Below the pieces are notes generated by a model that was not told the origin of the DNA, made no database searches, and was given only the letters and a program-made list of their open reading frames with translations. Below, piece by piece: positions 35,603-44,609 of a stretch of DNA of 64,000 bases. This DNA is from JALSRK01 sp964461995. Its GTDB lineage: Bacteria; Acidobacteriota; Terriglobia; Bryobacterales; Bryobacteraceae. The DNA lies in NCBI GenBank assembly GCA_964461995.1, contig CAYWXL010000002.1:1-64000 (forward strand), in the 5' to 3' direction. The position numbers and the translations under genes were made by a program. The first letter of the stretch is position 1. The number at the start of each line of letters is the position of its first letter.

Positions 35603-37435
35603 TTACTGGTCGAGCGGCTCGCTCTGGGATCCAGTGCGGGACATCGCGTTGTGCGGATCCCAAATCGACGAGTCGAGCACGAGGGCGACGTAGCCCTGAG
35701 CCAACTTCTGCGCGCCCAGGTCACTGATGAACGCGTAACCATGAGCGTACTGGAAGTAGCAGTGGGCGATGATGTAGCCCTCGAAGCCCGGCGCCGCAGC
35801 GATCACGCCCTGGAGCCCGCCACCGTACGGCTTCACGCCGCCGCCGCTGGACAGCGTCCAGATCGCGTAACCGCCCGGAGGAACCACTGGCGTGGTGTCC
35901 ATCGCCGGAGGATCGCCGCCGTTGGAGTTGCCGTAGTAGTAAATCTCACACACACCCTCTTGCGAGGCGGTGCCGAACGGGTCCATCGAGGTGTTCGCGA
36001 TCACGTAGCCGGTATCGAACCCAGCCTGGTTGGTGCCGAACACGAACAGCAGGTTCGTTGCGCAGCTATTGATCGTGATGAAGTCGGCGAGGACCGAGTC
36101 GTCAACGAACCGCGGCTGCAGGTCAACAGTCGTCGCGGCCGTGAGGTTGCTGATCGGGCCATACGAACCGCCGACGGAACCGGTGCCGAGAGCCGGGATA
36201 CCAGCGGTCGTGTTGGCCACATAGTACACACGTACCGCGAAGACGAAGTCCTGGACGCTCACGGGATTGTCTGCAACGACTTCCCATGTAGCCGAGCCAG
36301 CGCCGCTCACCAGCGACACTTGCGTCTCACCGCTGGGATCGCTGCAGTCGGGCGTGCCGCCGGCGCCATTCGAGTCAGCGCCAGGAACAATACACGCAAC
36401 CTGGACGCCCGTAGTCATATTGGTGTTGACGTTGCTGACATAAAGGTCAACCCCTGCGGGGATGTTCGAGAAGCTTGCCACCAGGCGCGTACCCTGACTT
36501 GCCAACCCAGCGAGGTTCGCATTGTGCCAGGTCGGGAGATTGGCGTTGTAGAAGCCGGTCTCCGTGTTGTAGATCGCGCCAGGGGTATCCTGGTTCGCGA
36601 TCGCCGTGGGGCTGCCATCGCTCGTCGCCGTATTGCGTCTCAGGAACGCCGTCGCGAAGCGTTCGCTGAAAGTGATTGCGACCGGATTCCCCGCGACCTC
36701 TGGACTATTGCACTGCAGGAAGCTCGCGCTATCGGCGCTGAACGTCAGGCCGTCCTGCACGAACGCAACGATCTGCTGAGGATTGTTGATCGGGATCGAA
36801 GTGGTGCCCGTAGCCGAGATGAAGGCGATCAACTGGCTCGGGATCAGGCCGCCGCCGACGCCTTTCTCCGCCGCGTTGGCACGAATATTGGTGATGCGGA
36901 TAATGCGCACCGCTTGAGTGCCAGGCGGATCCACCGGGACGCCCAACCACTCAACGGTATTCCCAGCGCCCGGCGTGTTGCCGAATATCGCCTGGCCCTG
37001 CCAAACGTTGGGAGGCGCGTTGCCCGCACCGTCGGGACCGTTGACGTAGTCCACGCCCGGCTCAGCCCCGACGCCTTTGATCGTGCAGCCATCGTCACTC
37101 TGGCAGAGGCGCTGGTTGGCCGGATCCGGCTCGTCGATCATCAGCAGGGCCTCGTTCCACGCGCCATCCAGCAGACGGCTGGTCACGGTGGTATTCAGGA
37201 AGACCCGGAAGTTGATTTTCGGCACATCCACGCCGTTAGCCGTCGGAGTGCCGCCGGTGCAGTTGAGCACGATGTCGCCCACCCGCTCGGCCAAGCCCTC
37301 AGCGCGAACGAGCGGAGGCACACCGGCATTCGCAACGCACTGGAACGCCGGCGTTACGCCGACTTGCGCGTTTGCTACTGCGGCCATCATCGCGATCACA
37401 GCCAGCAGCAGTAGACTTTTGCGAAAAGTTACCAT
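35603..37435 (-). CDS. Large secreted protein of unknown function, lysine-depleted
   Basis: 610 residues. A clear signal peptide (MVTFRKSLLLLAVIAMMAAVANAQ) is followed by a beta-rich, Gly/Asn/Thr/Ala-rich chain. I count only five lysines in the roughly 587 residues after the signal peptide, and about ten cysteines that could form disulfides. No catalytic motif is recognised and there is no PEP-CTERM, LPXTG or dockerin at the end, which reads SEPLDQ. AAGGAGAAGG precedes the ATG at 37435. It is next to the T2SS operon but has its own promoter region, so it may be a T2SS substrate or a surface-layer component; that is inference. Confidence 0.7.
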   Translation of the reverse strand: MVTFRKSLLLLAVIAMMAAVANAQVGVTPAFQCVANAGVPPLVRAEGLAERVGDIVLNCTGGTPTANGVDVPKINFRVFLNTTVTSRLLDGAWNEALLMIDEPDPANQRLCQSDDGCTIKGVGAEPGVDYVNGPDGAGNAPPNVWQGQAIFGNTPGAGNTVEWLGVPVDPPGTQAVRIIRITNIRANAAEKGVGGGLIPSQLIAFISATGTTSIPINNPQQIVAFVQDGLTFSADSASFLQCNSPEVAGNPVAITFSERFATAFLRRNTATSDGSPTAIANQDTPGAIYNTETGFYNANLPTWHNANLAGLASQGTRLVASFSNIPAGVDLYVSNVNTNMTTGVQVACIVPGADSNGAGGTPDCSDPSGETQVSLVSGAGSATWEVVADNPVSVQDFVFAVRVYYVANTTAGIPALGTGSVGGSYGPISNLTAATTVDLQPRFVDDSVLADFITINSCATNLLFVFGTNQAGFDTGYVIANTSMDPFGTASQEGVCEIYYYGNSNGGDPPAMDTTPVVPPGGYAIWTLSSGGGVKPYGGGLQGVIAAAPGFEGYIIAHCYFQYAHGYAFISDLGAQKLAQGYVALVLDSSIWDPHNAMSRTGSQSEPLDQ

Positions 37436-37667
37436 TTCCTTCTCCTTGTGGAATCTGAAATTGTGAATTGATGGAAGTTCTCTTTCAACCTGAGCCTCAA
37501 TATGGTTCCACGTGTGCGCTGCCGGTCTACGCCGCGCCACGGGTTGTCGTCACTCTCTTACAGCTCAAATTGAGTTCGACCTCTTCTGTGTCGTTTCTCT
37601 ACACTCTGTGCTCGCGGGATTCATCCTGTCAGAAATGAATGCCGCTACAGTCGTTGGACGCAGTCAA

Positions 37668-37695
37668 ATTATTCTTAACACTAAAGCAACGTCAA
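37668..37695 (-). promoter_or_regulatory. Sigma-70-like promoter for the secreted-protein gene, with a long leader
   Basis: On the minus strand TTGACG (37695-37690), a 16-bp spacer and AATAAT (37673-37668), each matching consensus at five of six. A shifted TTGACT overlaps it upstream. The start codon is more than 230 bases downstream, so the transcript would have a leader of about 225 bases. Confidence 0.5.
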
Positions 37696-37881
37696 GTCAA
37701 GGGGTTTTCCCTTCTGAAGCGTCGCTCACGCCAACGACACCCACCAGGTTGTGATTAAAGCACGCCAGGGAGCCCCGAGTCAAGGTTTTCGCACCCAGCG
37801 TCTCTATCTTCTATCGACTAGACAGCGGAAGAACTTGAACGGCGAAAAATCCAGCTTGAACGGTCCACCTGCGGGTCCGAA

Positions 37882-37951
37882 CCGCTCCGGACGTCCGCAA
37901 TGGAGGACCCTGGCGGCCCAAGCCGCCAGGGAAACCGGAACTGCGGAGCGG
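37882..37951 (-). terminator. Nested hairpin just after gspD, possible transcript end
   Basis: An inner stem CCCTGGCGGC (37908-37917), loop CCAA, GCCGCCAGGG (37922-37931) lies inside outer arms CCGCTCCG (37882-37889) and CGGAGCGG (37944-37951), directly behind the gspD stop. No T-run follows, so it may be a Rho-assisted end or an RNA-stabilising structure. Confidence 0.5.
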
Positions 37952-37952
37952 C

Positions 37953-40457
37953 TCACTCAAGCCTCTCCAGTTCGCGCGCCAGCCTGCGGAAGCGCGACTT
38001 CAACTCGTCGGTGGCCTCGGTGATCTGGTTGGTGTCGTAAATCACGCGCGGGGTCATGAAGATGACGAGTTCGGTGCGCTGCTTGCTCTTCGACTTGCCG
38101 CCGAAGGCGTAGCCGATGACGGGAAGCCGGTGCAGGAAGGGCAGGCCGGCGCTCGACTCGGTCTCTGTCTCGTTGATGATCCCTCCAATGGCGATCGTAT
38201 CGCCATCGCGAAGAGTCACCTGCGTCCGCACCGTGCGTTTAGTGAAGGAAGGGGACTGGATGCCGCCGACCGGGGGCGGCTGCGGTGCGCTGACTTCCTG
38301 GTCGATGATCAACGTCACGATTCCGCTCGGGTTGACGCGCGCCAGCACGCTGAGCGTCACCCCGCTGTCGCGGTTGGCGATGGCGTTAGTGAACAGGGAC
38401 GTACCGCCGGTCTGGATCGGTGAGACAGCCTGAGCGGTAAGCACGGGAACTTCGGTGCCCACGTTAATCGAAGCAGGGACGCTGTCCGTGGCGATGATGC
38501 TTGGGGCGGCGATCACCTTGGCCCGGGTGGTGTTTTCCTGGGCTTGGAGAAACGCCAACAACTCCCTACTCTGGTCTACCAAAGCTCCGATGGAAAAATT
38601 GAACCCGGCGCTGCTGATGTCGCCGAGAGGTTTCAGCGTCGACACGCTTGGACCTCCCTCCTGCTCCCGCGATTTCAAGAAAGCCGACACCCCAGCCGAG
38701 AAAGCGCCCGTGAGAGTGACTTCATAAATCTTCGCGTCAATGAGCACCTGGCGGGGCGGCGTGTCGATCTTTTCCAGGAGGTTCATGATCTGGCGATACT
38801 GCTGCGGCGTCGCCTGGATGAGCAGAGTGTTGTCCAGGGGGTTGGGAATCACCCTCGGGTAGCCACTCCAGGCGCCGTATCCAGCACCCGCGCCGGCTCC
38901 CAAGTACGTTCCGGTCTGGTCTGAAGGAGCCGAAAACGACGCCGGTCCCTGAACGACGGCGCTCTCTCCCTCGCGGGACTGCTGGGCCATCCGGCTGGCC
39001 ACGTTGGGAGCGACATATGTGCTCGCTCCATAGGTCGCCCCGGGACCCGGGCCAAAACCGCCGCCGCCATAAGCGCCGTAGCCCCCATACGCCCCAAAAC
39101 CGCCGAAACCGCCATATCCTCCGTAGGCCCCGTAGCCACCGTAACCGCCGTAGCCGCCGGGGGCCAAGCCCAAAACGCCAAGGCCGCCGAGAGACGTATA
39201 CCGGTTGCCGAACCCGGCGGCAGCGCCGGTGAACAAGCCGCCGAAACCCCCGGCCCCGAATCCACCGAGGCCGAAACCGCCGTAACCCCCGCCGTAGAGC
39301 TGCATGATCGCCAGCGCCAGGATCTCCGCCCGGCGGTACTTGACCCGGTACACGTAGTTATCCACCGTCCCGGCCGTGACCTTGACCGGCTGGTCGAGTT
39401 TCTTGAGCCATTCCTCGACGGTTTCGAAAGCGCCGGGGTTCGGAGCCACCGTGACAATCAGGTTCAGCCGGTCGATCGGAAGAAACCGGATGGGGGTCTC
39501 CTCCTCGCTGAGCGAGATCGACTTGAGGACGGTCTCCAGTTCCTCGGCCAGCTCAGACGGCCGGCGGTGCTTCGTCTCGAACAGGCGCACGCGGCGGCGA
39601 GCGAGGACGTCGCTGTCGAATAAATTGATCAATTCCATGGTCCGCCGCATATTGCGCCGGTTGTCCAAGATCAGCAACAGGTTCGCCGGCGGGTAAGCCC
39701 AGGTGGTGGCGCCCTCGCCGATAAAGGGCTCGATGACCTTGGCGATCTCCTCGACAGTGACGTACTTGAGGAAAACGAGGTTGAGCATCACTTGCTCGTC
39801 CAATGGGATGGTGTCCGGATTCACCTCGGGAGGGATCGGCAAGCGGGGCGCGTCTTCAATCGGAACGATCCGGTAGATCTCGCCGACCTGAACCATCGCC
39901 GCGCCGTTGATGCGAAGGATCAGGTCGAGCAACTGCCGGGTGTCGATCTTGCTGGTGTCGCCATAAGTGTTCAGAATTACGCCGCCTTTCACCCGGGGAT
40001 CCAAGATGTAGTTGATCTTGAGCTGGCGGCAAAGGGCGTCAATCACTTCTGTCAGAGCCGCATTTTGAAGATTGAGCGAGCCGGTCGGAGTGCGCGGTTT
40101 CGCCGGAGGGGGAGCAGGAGGCTGAGGGCCCGGCTGTTCCGCTCCCCCGGCGGCCTCCGGAGTTCCGGCTTGCGCTCCGGCCCCGGCGCCGGGCTGGGCC
40201 GGCTTCGCCGGAGCCTCAGGCGCCGCTTCCGAACCAGGCTTGGGAGCAGGTTGAACCTGCTGGGTCTGGCCTGGTTTGGCCGGCTGGGCTTGGGGGGGCT
40301 TCGCTTTGTCCGGTTGGGCCCGGCGGGTTTCCTTGGTCTCCTTCTTGCTCTTTTCCGGTAACACGCGGGGGCCGAAACCGGGCGGCACCACCTGCGGTGA
40401 CAGAGTAAAAGCGGTGACACCGAAAACGATCGTGGCCAAGATCAAAGAACGGGACAT
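37953..40457 (-). CDS. gspD: Type II secretion secretin GspD
   Basis: 834 residues. Signal peptide (1-22), then a Pro/Ala/Gln-rich linker (30-125), N-domains (about 126-200 LNLQNAALTEVIDALC; 225-290 FLKYVTVEEIAKVIEPF; 295-380 plus 535-570), and the secretin core (about 575-810) with VPVLTAQAV and RTELVIFMTPRVI. Between the halves of the third N-domain lies a Gly/Tyr/Phe-rich insert (388-475). It forms the outer-membrane pore. It is the last gene of the T2SS operon, six bases after an unknown small gene. No separate pilotin is seen. Confidence 0.93.
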   Translation of the reverse strand: MSRSLILATIVFGVTAFTLSPQVVPPGFGPRVLPEKSKKETKETRRAQPDKAKPPQAQPAKPGQTQQVQPAPKPGSEAAPEAPAKPAQPGAGAGAQAGTPEAAGGAEQPGPQPPAPPPAKPRTPTGSLNLQNAALTEVIDALCRQLKINYILDPRVKGGVILNTYGDTSKIDTRQLLDLILRINGAAMVQVGEIYRIVPIEDAPRLPIPPEVNPDTIPLDEQVMLNLVFLKYVTVEEIAKVIEPFIGEGATTWAYPPANLLLILDNRRNMRRTMELINLFDSDVLARRRVRLFETKHRRPSELAEELETVLKSISLSEEETPIRFLPIDRLNLIVTVAPNPGAFETVEEWLKKLDQPVKVTAGTVDNYVYRVKYRRAEILALAIMQLYGGGYGGFGLGGFGAGGFGGLFTGAAAGFGNRYTSLGGLGVLGLAPGGYGGYGGYGAYGGYGGFGGFGAYGGYGAYGGGGFGPGPGATYGASTYVAPNVASRMAQQSREGESAVVQGPASFSAPSDQTGTYLGAGAGAGYGAWSGYPRVIPNPLDNTLLIQATPQQYRQIMNLLEKIDTPPRQVLIDAKIYEVTLTGAFSAGVSAFLKSREQEGGPSVSTLKPLGDISSAGFNFSIGALVDQSRELLAFLQAQENTTRAKVIAAPSIIATDSVPASINVGTEVPVLTAQAVSPIQTGGTSLFTNAIANRDSGVTLSVLARVNPSGIVTLIIDQEVSAPQPPPVGGIQSPSFTKRTVRTQVTLRDGDTIAIGGIINETETESSAGLPFLHRLPVIGYAFGGKSKSKQRTELVIFMTPRVIYDTNQITEATDELKSRFRRLARELERLE
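39033..39296 (-). repeat. Gly/Tyr-rich low-complexity repeat inside gspD
   Basis: Codes for residues 388-475, built from GGYGGYGAYGGYGGFGG-like units. The DNA repeats are imperfect triplet-rich GCCGCC/GTAGCC runs, so copy number may vary among strains. In other secretins this position is a flexible loop of the N3 domain facing the channel lumen. Confidence 0.75.
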
Positions 40458-40463
40458 GCAGCA

Positions 40464-40937
40464 CTACTCCTTCTTCTTCGATTTCTCCGAAGATACGGAC
40501 CGTGGCGCGTCCACGGGCTTGGCTTTGGCTTTCTTCGAAGCCTCCCAGGCGAGACGCTCTTCGCGAGTCAACTCACCCTTTTTGCGTCTCCAGGTGTATT
40601 TCCCAAACGGCCCCATCCGTTCGAAGCGGACCTGGTCGCCCTCATCGAAGGCCTTCATTCCCGCCGGCGGCGTCACGGGTTGCGCTGATGAGGCAGCCGA
40701 GTTTCCCGATGATGGGCGAGAGTCTTCATAGCGGACCAGCCCGAAAGGCGTCTGCCGGTAGATCCACACCTTGCCCTGCGGATCCTTGTAACGGTATGTG
40801 AAAGGCTCAATCTTGACCGCTTCCTTCGGCAACGTCAGGCGACCGCCGCGTTCGGCCTTAGGGGCGCTCTTTTTTTCCTCGGGCGCCGCCAGCAAGATCA
40901 GCGGCGCCAGACAAACGATCCAACGGGTCAGTCTCAT
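40464..40937 (-). CDS. Small exported protein of unknown function within the T2SS operon
   Basis: 157 residues. An N-terminal hydrophobic segment (5-18) looks like a signal peptide or anchor. Two short related segments follow: KVWIYRQTPFGLVRYE (56-71) and VRFERMGPFGKYTWRR (103-118), then a Lys/Glu/Ser-rich tail (120-157). The same PFG pattern closes the GspC-like protein encoded just upstream. No known family is recognised. Its place between gspC and gspD suggests a link between the inner-membrane platform and the secretin, the role GspC has elsewhere. Confidence 0.7.
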   Translation of the reverse strand: MRLTRWIVCLAPLILLAAPEEKKSAPKAERGGRLTLPKEAVKIEPFTYRYKDPQGKVWIYRQTPFGLVRYEDSRPSSGNSAASSAQPVTPPAGMKAFDEGDQVRFERMGPFGKYTWRRKKGELTREERLAWEASKKAKAKPVDAPRSVSSEKSKKKE

Positions 40938-40973
40938 TTTCTGAATCCTCCATGCTTCACCAGGCGCCGGCGG

Positions 40974-41696
40974 TCATCCGACGGGCTCCCACCGGCAGAC
41001 GTTTCCGAAGGGTGTCTTCGTCACGACTTTCTTGTAGCCGCCGACGACGGTCCCGGGAGGCGATGTGTCGCCCGGTTTGCAGGCCCGGATCCCGCCCCCG
41101 ATGTCGATGTCGCTAGGGCCGGGCTTGGCCGCCTCTCCTAGGACGGCGGACTTGGGTTTCGTTTTCGCCGGCGCCGACGGCTTCGTAGCGGCCACCTGCG
41201 GGGCAGCCTCGTCGGCAGCAGGCTGCAACTCCTCGAGGCTGCGCCGGACAAGCTGGCCCTCCCATTGGAACACGATATAGTCGGGAGCGATCTCCGCGAT
41301 AACGAACTCGCCGAACTGTTCCCCGACCCGATAACCCCGCTGGGGACCGTCGGCGGACTCGGAAAGAATCACTGTCGGCCCGGCGCCGAGATCGAGAACT
41401 CCATGGGCGACCGGCAACGGGGGCATTGGTTTCGGTTGCGCAGCTTCAATGACGATTTCGGGGTTGCGGTCGGGCGAGAACAGGAGCTTCTCGGCTACCG
41501 GCAGATAATCGGCGGCGATCAACGGCTTCGGAGGTCCGGAGACCCTTGGAGGAGCGGTCTCAACGGGCGGCAGCGGCCGACCGAGGATCGCCTTCCTGCG
41601 CTCCTCCGCCTGCCGCAGCGTATCCCAGATTCGCCACGCGGTGAGGGCCGTCAAAGCGGCCAAAGCCAGATTCAGGGCGACGAGTTTCCTGCTCAA
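40974..41696 (-). CDS. gspC: GspC-like inner-membrane protein of the T2SS
   Basis: 240 residues. One N-terminal TM helix (about 5-22), then a proline-rich stretch and a homology-region-like beta domain (about 65-155) with LDLGAGPTVILS, QRGYRVGEQFGEFVIAEIAPDYIVFQW and a GQ/RRSLEEL ending, the pattern of GspC/PilP HR domains. A linker leads to YKKVVTKTPFGNVCRWEP (221-238); C206 and C234 might pair. GspC contacts the secretin N0 domain. It starts at TTG, overlapping the gspM stop as TTGA. Confidence 0.75.
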   Translation of the reverse strand: MSRKLVALNLALAALTALTAWRIWDTLRQAEERRKAILGRPLPPVETAPPRVSGPPKPLIAADYLPVAEKLLFSPDRNPEIVIEAAQPKPMPPLPVAHGVLDLGAGPTVILSESADGPQRGYRVGEQFGEFVIAEIAPDYIVFQWEGQLVRRSLEELQPAADEAAPQVAATKPSAPAKTKPKSAVLGEAAKPGPSDIDIGGGIRACKPGDTSPPGTVVGGYKKVVTKTPFGNVCRWEPVG

Positions 41697-42292
41697 AACC
41701 CACCCAACCCTTTCTGCTCCGGCACCAGGGAACCGGGAACCAACCCGGCGACCCGGAGCTGGACACGCAGGGACTTGTCCTTGCGCCGCGTGGCGCTGAT
41801 GCGAATTTCGTCGGTGACAACAGCCTCAGGCCGCGCCGTGAGATCAGCCAGCAAGTTCACCAACTGCTCGATGGCGCACTCAAACGTGATCGACACCAGC
41901 GCTTCGCCGTAGCGCTTTTCTTTACCCAGCGGCCGGATCCGCCCGATGTCCACTGACGCGAATTCCAGAGGCGGCGTCTGCTGCGAGGCGATCTCCCGCA
42001 AGATCTGGACCACTTCGGCCTGCGCCTGCTGGCCGGTCTCAGCGCGGATCAGACCGGCCTCCCAACGGGCGAGTTCTTGTTTCATGGCCTTGAGCCGCTG
42101 TTCGCGGACGGGAAGCTGAGCGGCAAGCTTACGAACTTGCTCCAAACGCTTCTCCGCAGCGCCGATCGACGCCTCCGGCCCGACCACGCCCGGAATCTCT
42201 TCGGACTGGGGCCAGAAATAGACGGCGAGCGACAACACAACCGCAACCCCCAGCGCTACGAGAGCACGTCTGTCGCGATCGGTAAGGGTCAT
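41693..42292 (-). CDS. gspM: GspM/PilO-like inner-membrane platform protein
   Basis: 199 residues. One TM helix (about 10-27), a coiled coil (about 43-85, AAEKRLEQVRKLAAQLPVRE) and a ferredoxin-like C-terminal domain (about 90-190). The layout and place after gspL fit GspM or PilO. The ATG at 42292 overlaps the gspL stop as ATGA. An upstream-extended frame is ruled out because it would run through gspL. Confidence 0.75.
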   Translation of the reverse strand: MTLTDRDRRALVALGVAVVLSLAVYFWPQSEEIPGVVGPEASIGAAEKRLEQVRKLAAQLPVREQRLKAMKQELARWEAGLIRAETGQQAQAEVVQILREIASQQTPPLEFASVDIGRIRPLGKEKRYGEALVSITFECAIEQLVNLLADLTARPEAVVTDEIRISATRRKDKSLRVQLRVAGLVPGSLVPEQKGLGGF

Positions 42293-43611
42293 CTCGCCTC
42301 CGTGGACGGTTGTTCGCGCAACGCACGAATGCTGAAACGCTCCAGATCTCCGCTGGCCGAAATTGGGGAAGTGTACTCGGAGTTCCGCAACAAAGGAGAA
42401 GAATCGATGATCTCGAGAAGTTTGCCTGCTTCGGCAGCTTCTCCGGAGAACCGGACCTCCGAGCGCGAGATATCGAGGTTCTGCAACCAGGCCGGCGGAG
42501 CGAGCAAGTTCGTCAAGTCTAGCAGCACGCCGAGATCCAGGCGCGTACGGGAATAGAACCCGCGAAGCAGATCCCGCCGGGCGCGGAGCTGCTCGATCTC
42601 GGCCTCGAGTTCCCGTACCCGGGCCGCTTGGCGGGTGTAGCGACCGATTTCCTCCTGGATCGCGGCCTGGTAGTCCCGCTCGACCATGCCGCTGACGACG
42701 CCGAGAGCGCCCAACATTACGAGCAGCAGTGCGGCGAGAACCGCGGTAGGGATGTAGACCGTGCGGGAATTGCGGCGGCGGTGCTCCGGAGCGAGCAAAT
42801 TGGCCGACAGCGCCAGCCAGGGACACGCCCCGGCCAGCGCTGTGGCGTAGGAAGCAACGCAGTCGTTCAGATTCCACGCCTCCGGCGTCCCGACGGGCGC
42901 CGGAAGCAGTTCCAGGAGGCGAAACGGTTGAGTTTCCGGGGGCAGCCGCAGTTCCGCAGCGGCCAGGGCGGCGGCGCGTTCTCGGGGCAGGTCGAAGGTA
43001 GCCGAAAAGATGGGCCGCGAGGGGCTCTCCCCGTAGGCTTCCCATTCTTCGCCGTGGGGCTCCAAGACCAGGAAGCTGTCAGGCGGCGCAGTCAGTGTTC
43101 GCAGCGCCGAATAGAAAACAGCGGCGGAAAACGTGAAGGCGGCTGCCCGCAATCCGGCCTCGCTGAACAGAGTCGTGTATTCTTCGGCGGTCTTGCGATG
43201 GGTGATGCCGACTAGAACCACCGGAGTCCCGGGGAGGCGCGCCCAAGCGTATACGACTTCCTCCTCGGGGAAGGGGTGCAACGAATCCACCTGGTAGCTT
43301 ACGGCGGATCCCAAGTCCTTGTCGGCCACTCCGGGCAGGGAGAGCTGCCGAACGATGATCTGCTCCCGGGGCAACAGAACGGTGGCGGCCAGGTGCGCGC
43401 ATCCGTGCCGGCGTAAGAATTCCTGGTACTCGGCTCCCCACTCGGCGGCAGGGCGCCGGCGGAACCCTGTGATGGTTGTGGCGGCGACGATCCGCACCTC
43501 ACGGGGACGGACCCGAACCACAGTGACGGCGAGATCGTCGCCGCGAACCTCGACACCGATTCCCGCGCCGAAGGAAAGCCATTTGCGGAACTCACCAGTG
43601 ATCATGGCCAT
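42289..43611 (-). CDS. gspL: GspL-like protein: actin-like cytoplasmic domain plus periplasmic PilN-like part
   Basis: 440 residues. The cytoplasmic PilM-like part (about 15-275, LPREQIIVRQLSLPG, AVSYQVDSLHPFPEEEVVYAW) is followed by a TM helix (284-309), a coiled coil (315-350) and a PilN-like ferredoxin fold (about 355-430). GspL holds the GspE ATPase to the membrane. It overlaps gspK by 10 bp and gspM by 4 bp. A second ATG two codons on (43605) is also possible. Confidence 0.82.
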   Translation of the reverse strand: MAMITGEFRKWLSFGAGIGVEVRGDDLAVTVVRVRPREVRIVAATTITGFRRRPAAEWGAEYQEFLRRHGCAHLAATVLLPREQIIVRQLSLPGVADKDLGSAVSYQVDSLHPFPEEEVVYAWARLPGTPVVLVGITHRKTAEEYTTLFSEAGLRAAAFTFSAAVFYSALRTLTAPPDSFLVLEPHGEEWEAYGESPSRPIFSATFDLPRERAAALAAAELRLPPETQPFRLLELLPAPVGTPEAWNLNDCVASYATALAGACPWLALSANLLAPEHRRRNSRTVYIPTAVLAALLLVMLGALGVVSGMVERDYQAAIQEEIGRYTRQAARVRELEAEIEQLRARRDLLRGFYSRTRLDLGVLLDLTNLLAPPAWLQNLDISRSEVRFSGEAAEAGKLLEIIDSSPLLRNSEYTSPISASGDLERFSIRALREQPSTEAR

Positions 43612-44609
43612 TGCAGGTCGCCCGCCGACGCGTGATCGTACCAGCGCAACACCTGGTACGGGGGGTTGATGCCGGCGCCGAAGAACTTCACCAAGGCGGC
43701 GACCGAGCGGCGCAGGTCGGAAAGCGAACCGTCCTGGCGGCGCAAACGGGCGGTGGCGCGGATGGTGAAGATCGACCTGCCGCCCACCGCGAGCCTCGCA
43801 CCGGCCGGACCGGCGTAGCGCCGGAACCGGTTCAGGTCGTCCACGGTAAGCGGACGGCGCCGCCGCAGCGCAACGATCTCCTCGACCGCCGGCGGGGGCA
43901 ATCCCAAGGCGCGGAGCAGCGCCGGATCCGCCGAATTGATATCAAAGGCCGTGTTGTTACCATAGACCGAGACGCAATCCCGCAGTCCGCTGCGCCGCAC
44001 CAGACGGCCCTCGGCGTTCCGCACATACGTGCCGTAGAACAGTTCAGGCGTCATACCCTGCACCAGCAGAAGTTCCTCGACCTGTTGGAATGACGCATGG
44101 CGGGCACGAAAAGACGGAGTGCCGGCGAGGTATTGCTGGTCGAAGGGGCTAAGAGCGCCTCCGGGCAATGGCCGCCGCCAGTCAATCACGGCGGCGGCGA
44201 TGACGCGGGCGCGCGCGGGATCGGCTCCGAGGGCCAGCAGCAACCGGCCGATTTCTTCCTCGGTGGCCAGATTGATGTTGAGCCTGGCGGCGGCAGGAAT
44301 CACTTCGACGACGACGTCGCCTTCCGGGAATCGGTGGTACAGCCGCGGTATACCTTGGGTCCAGTAGCGCGGGGAGCCGTCGGGATTCCTGGCTCGGGGA
44401 CCCCAAAGCATGTAGCAGATGGTCCGGTCCACTGCGCCAGCGGCCAAATAGTAGCTCTGCAGGCCCTCGACGTCGGTGGAGGTGCGGTCGATCTCGCCAC
44501 GAACCGTCGTGGCCACCGAGAAGGCGATGGCCGACAGCGCGGCCGTCAGCCAAAGGACCGCCAATAATGCAGCTCCTCGTTTCCGGCGGTGCGATCTGCT
44601 AGTCCACAT
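43602..44609 (-). CDS. gspK: GspK minor pseudopilin
   Basis: 335 residues. A type IV pilin-like leader (RKRG-AALLAVLW) precedes a hydrophobic helix that lacks Glu at position 5, as is usual for GspK, which sits at the pseudopilus tip. The large alpha domain follows, with paired helix-hairpin-helix-like segments (INLATEEEIGRLLLALG, NINSADPALLRALGLPP type). Size fits the family (300-340). Overlaps gspJ by 11 bp. Confidence 0.88.
   Translation of the reverse strand: MWTSRSHRRKRGAALLAVLWLTAALSAIAFSVATTVRGEIDRTSTDVEGLQSYYLAAGAVDRTICYMLWGPRARNPDGSPRYWTQGIPRLYHRFPEGDVVVEVIPAAARLNINLATEEEIGRLLLALGADPARARVIAAAVIDWRRPLPGGALSPFDQQYLAGTPSFRARHASFQQVEELLLVQGMTPELFYGTYVRNAEGRLVRRSGLRDCVSVYGNNTAFDINSADPALLRALGLPPPAVEEIVALRRRRPLTVDDLNRFRRYAGPAGARLAVGGRSIFTIRATARLRRQDGSLSDLRRSVAALVKFFGAGINPPYQVLRWYDHASAGDLQWP

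Larger units (their letters stand above)
37436..37952. other. AT-richer control region between the secreted-protein gene and gspD
   Basis: This 517-bp stretch is visibly less GC-rich than its surroundings. It holds a sigma-70-like promoter for the secreted-protein gene (37668-37695), a 9-bp direct repeat CTTGAACGG at 37834-37842 and 37855-37863 (21-bp period), and the hairpin after gspD (37882-37951). No reading frame in it looks coding. Confidence 0.5.

Noticed and set aside
39033..39296. Short repeats that could look like a CRISPR or minisatellite
   Set aside because: They are in frame within gspD, lack regular spacers and code for Gly/Tyr repeats.
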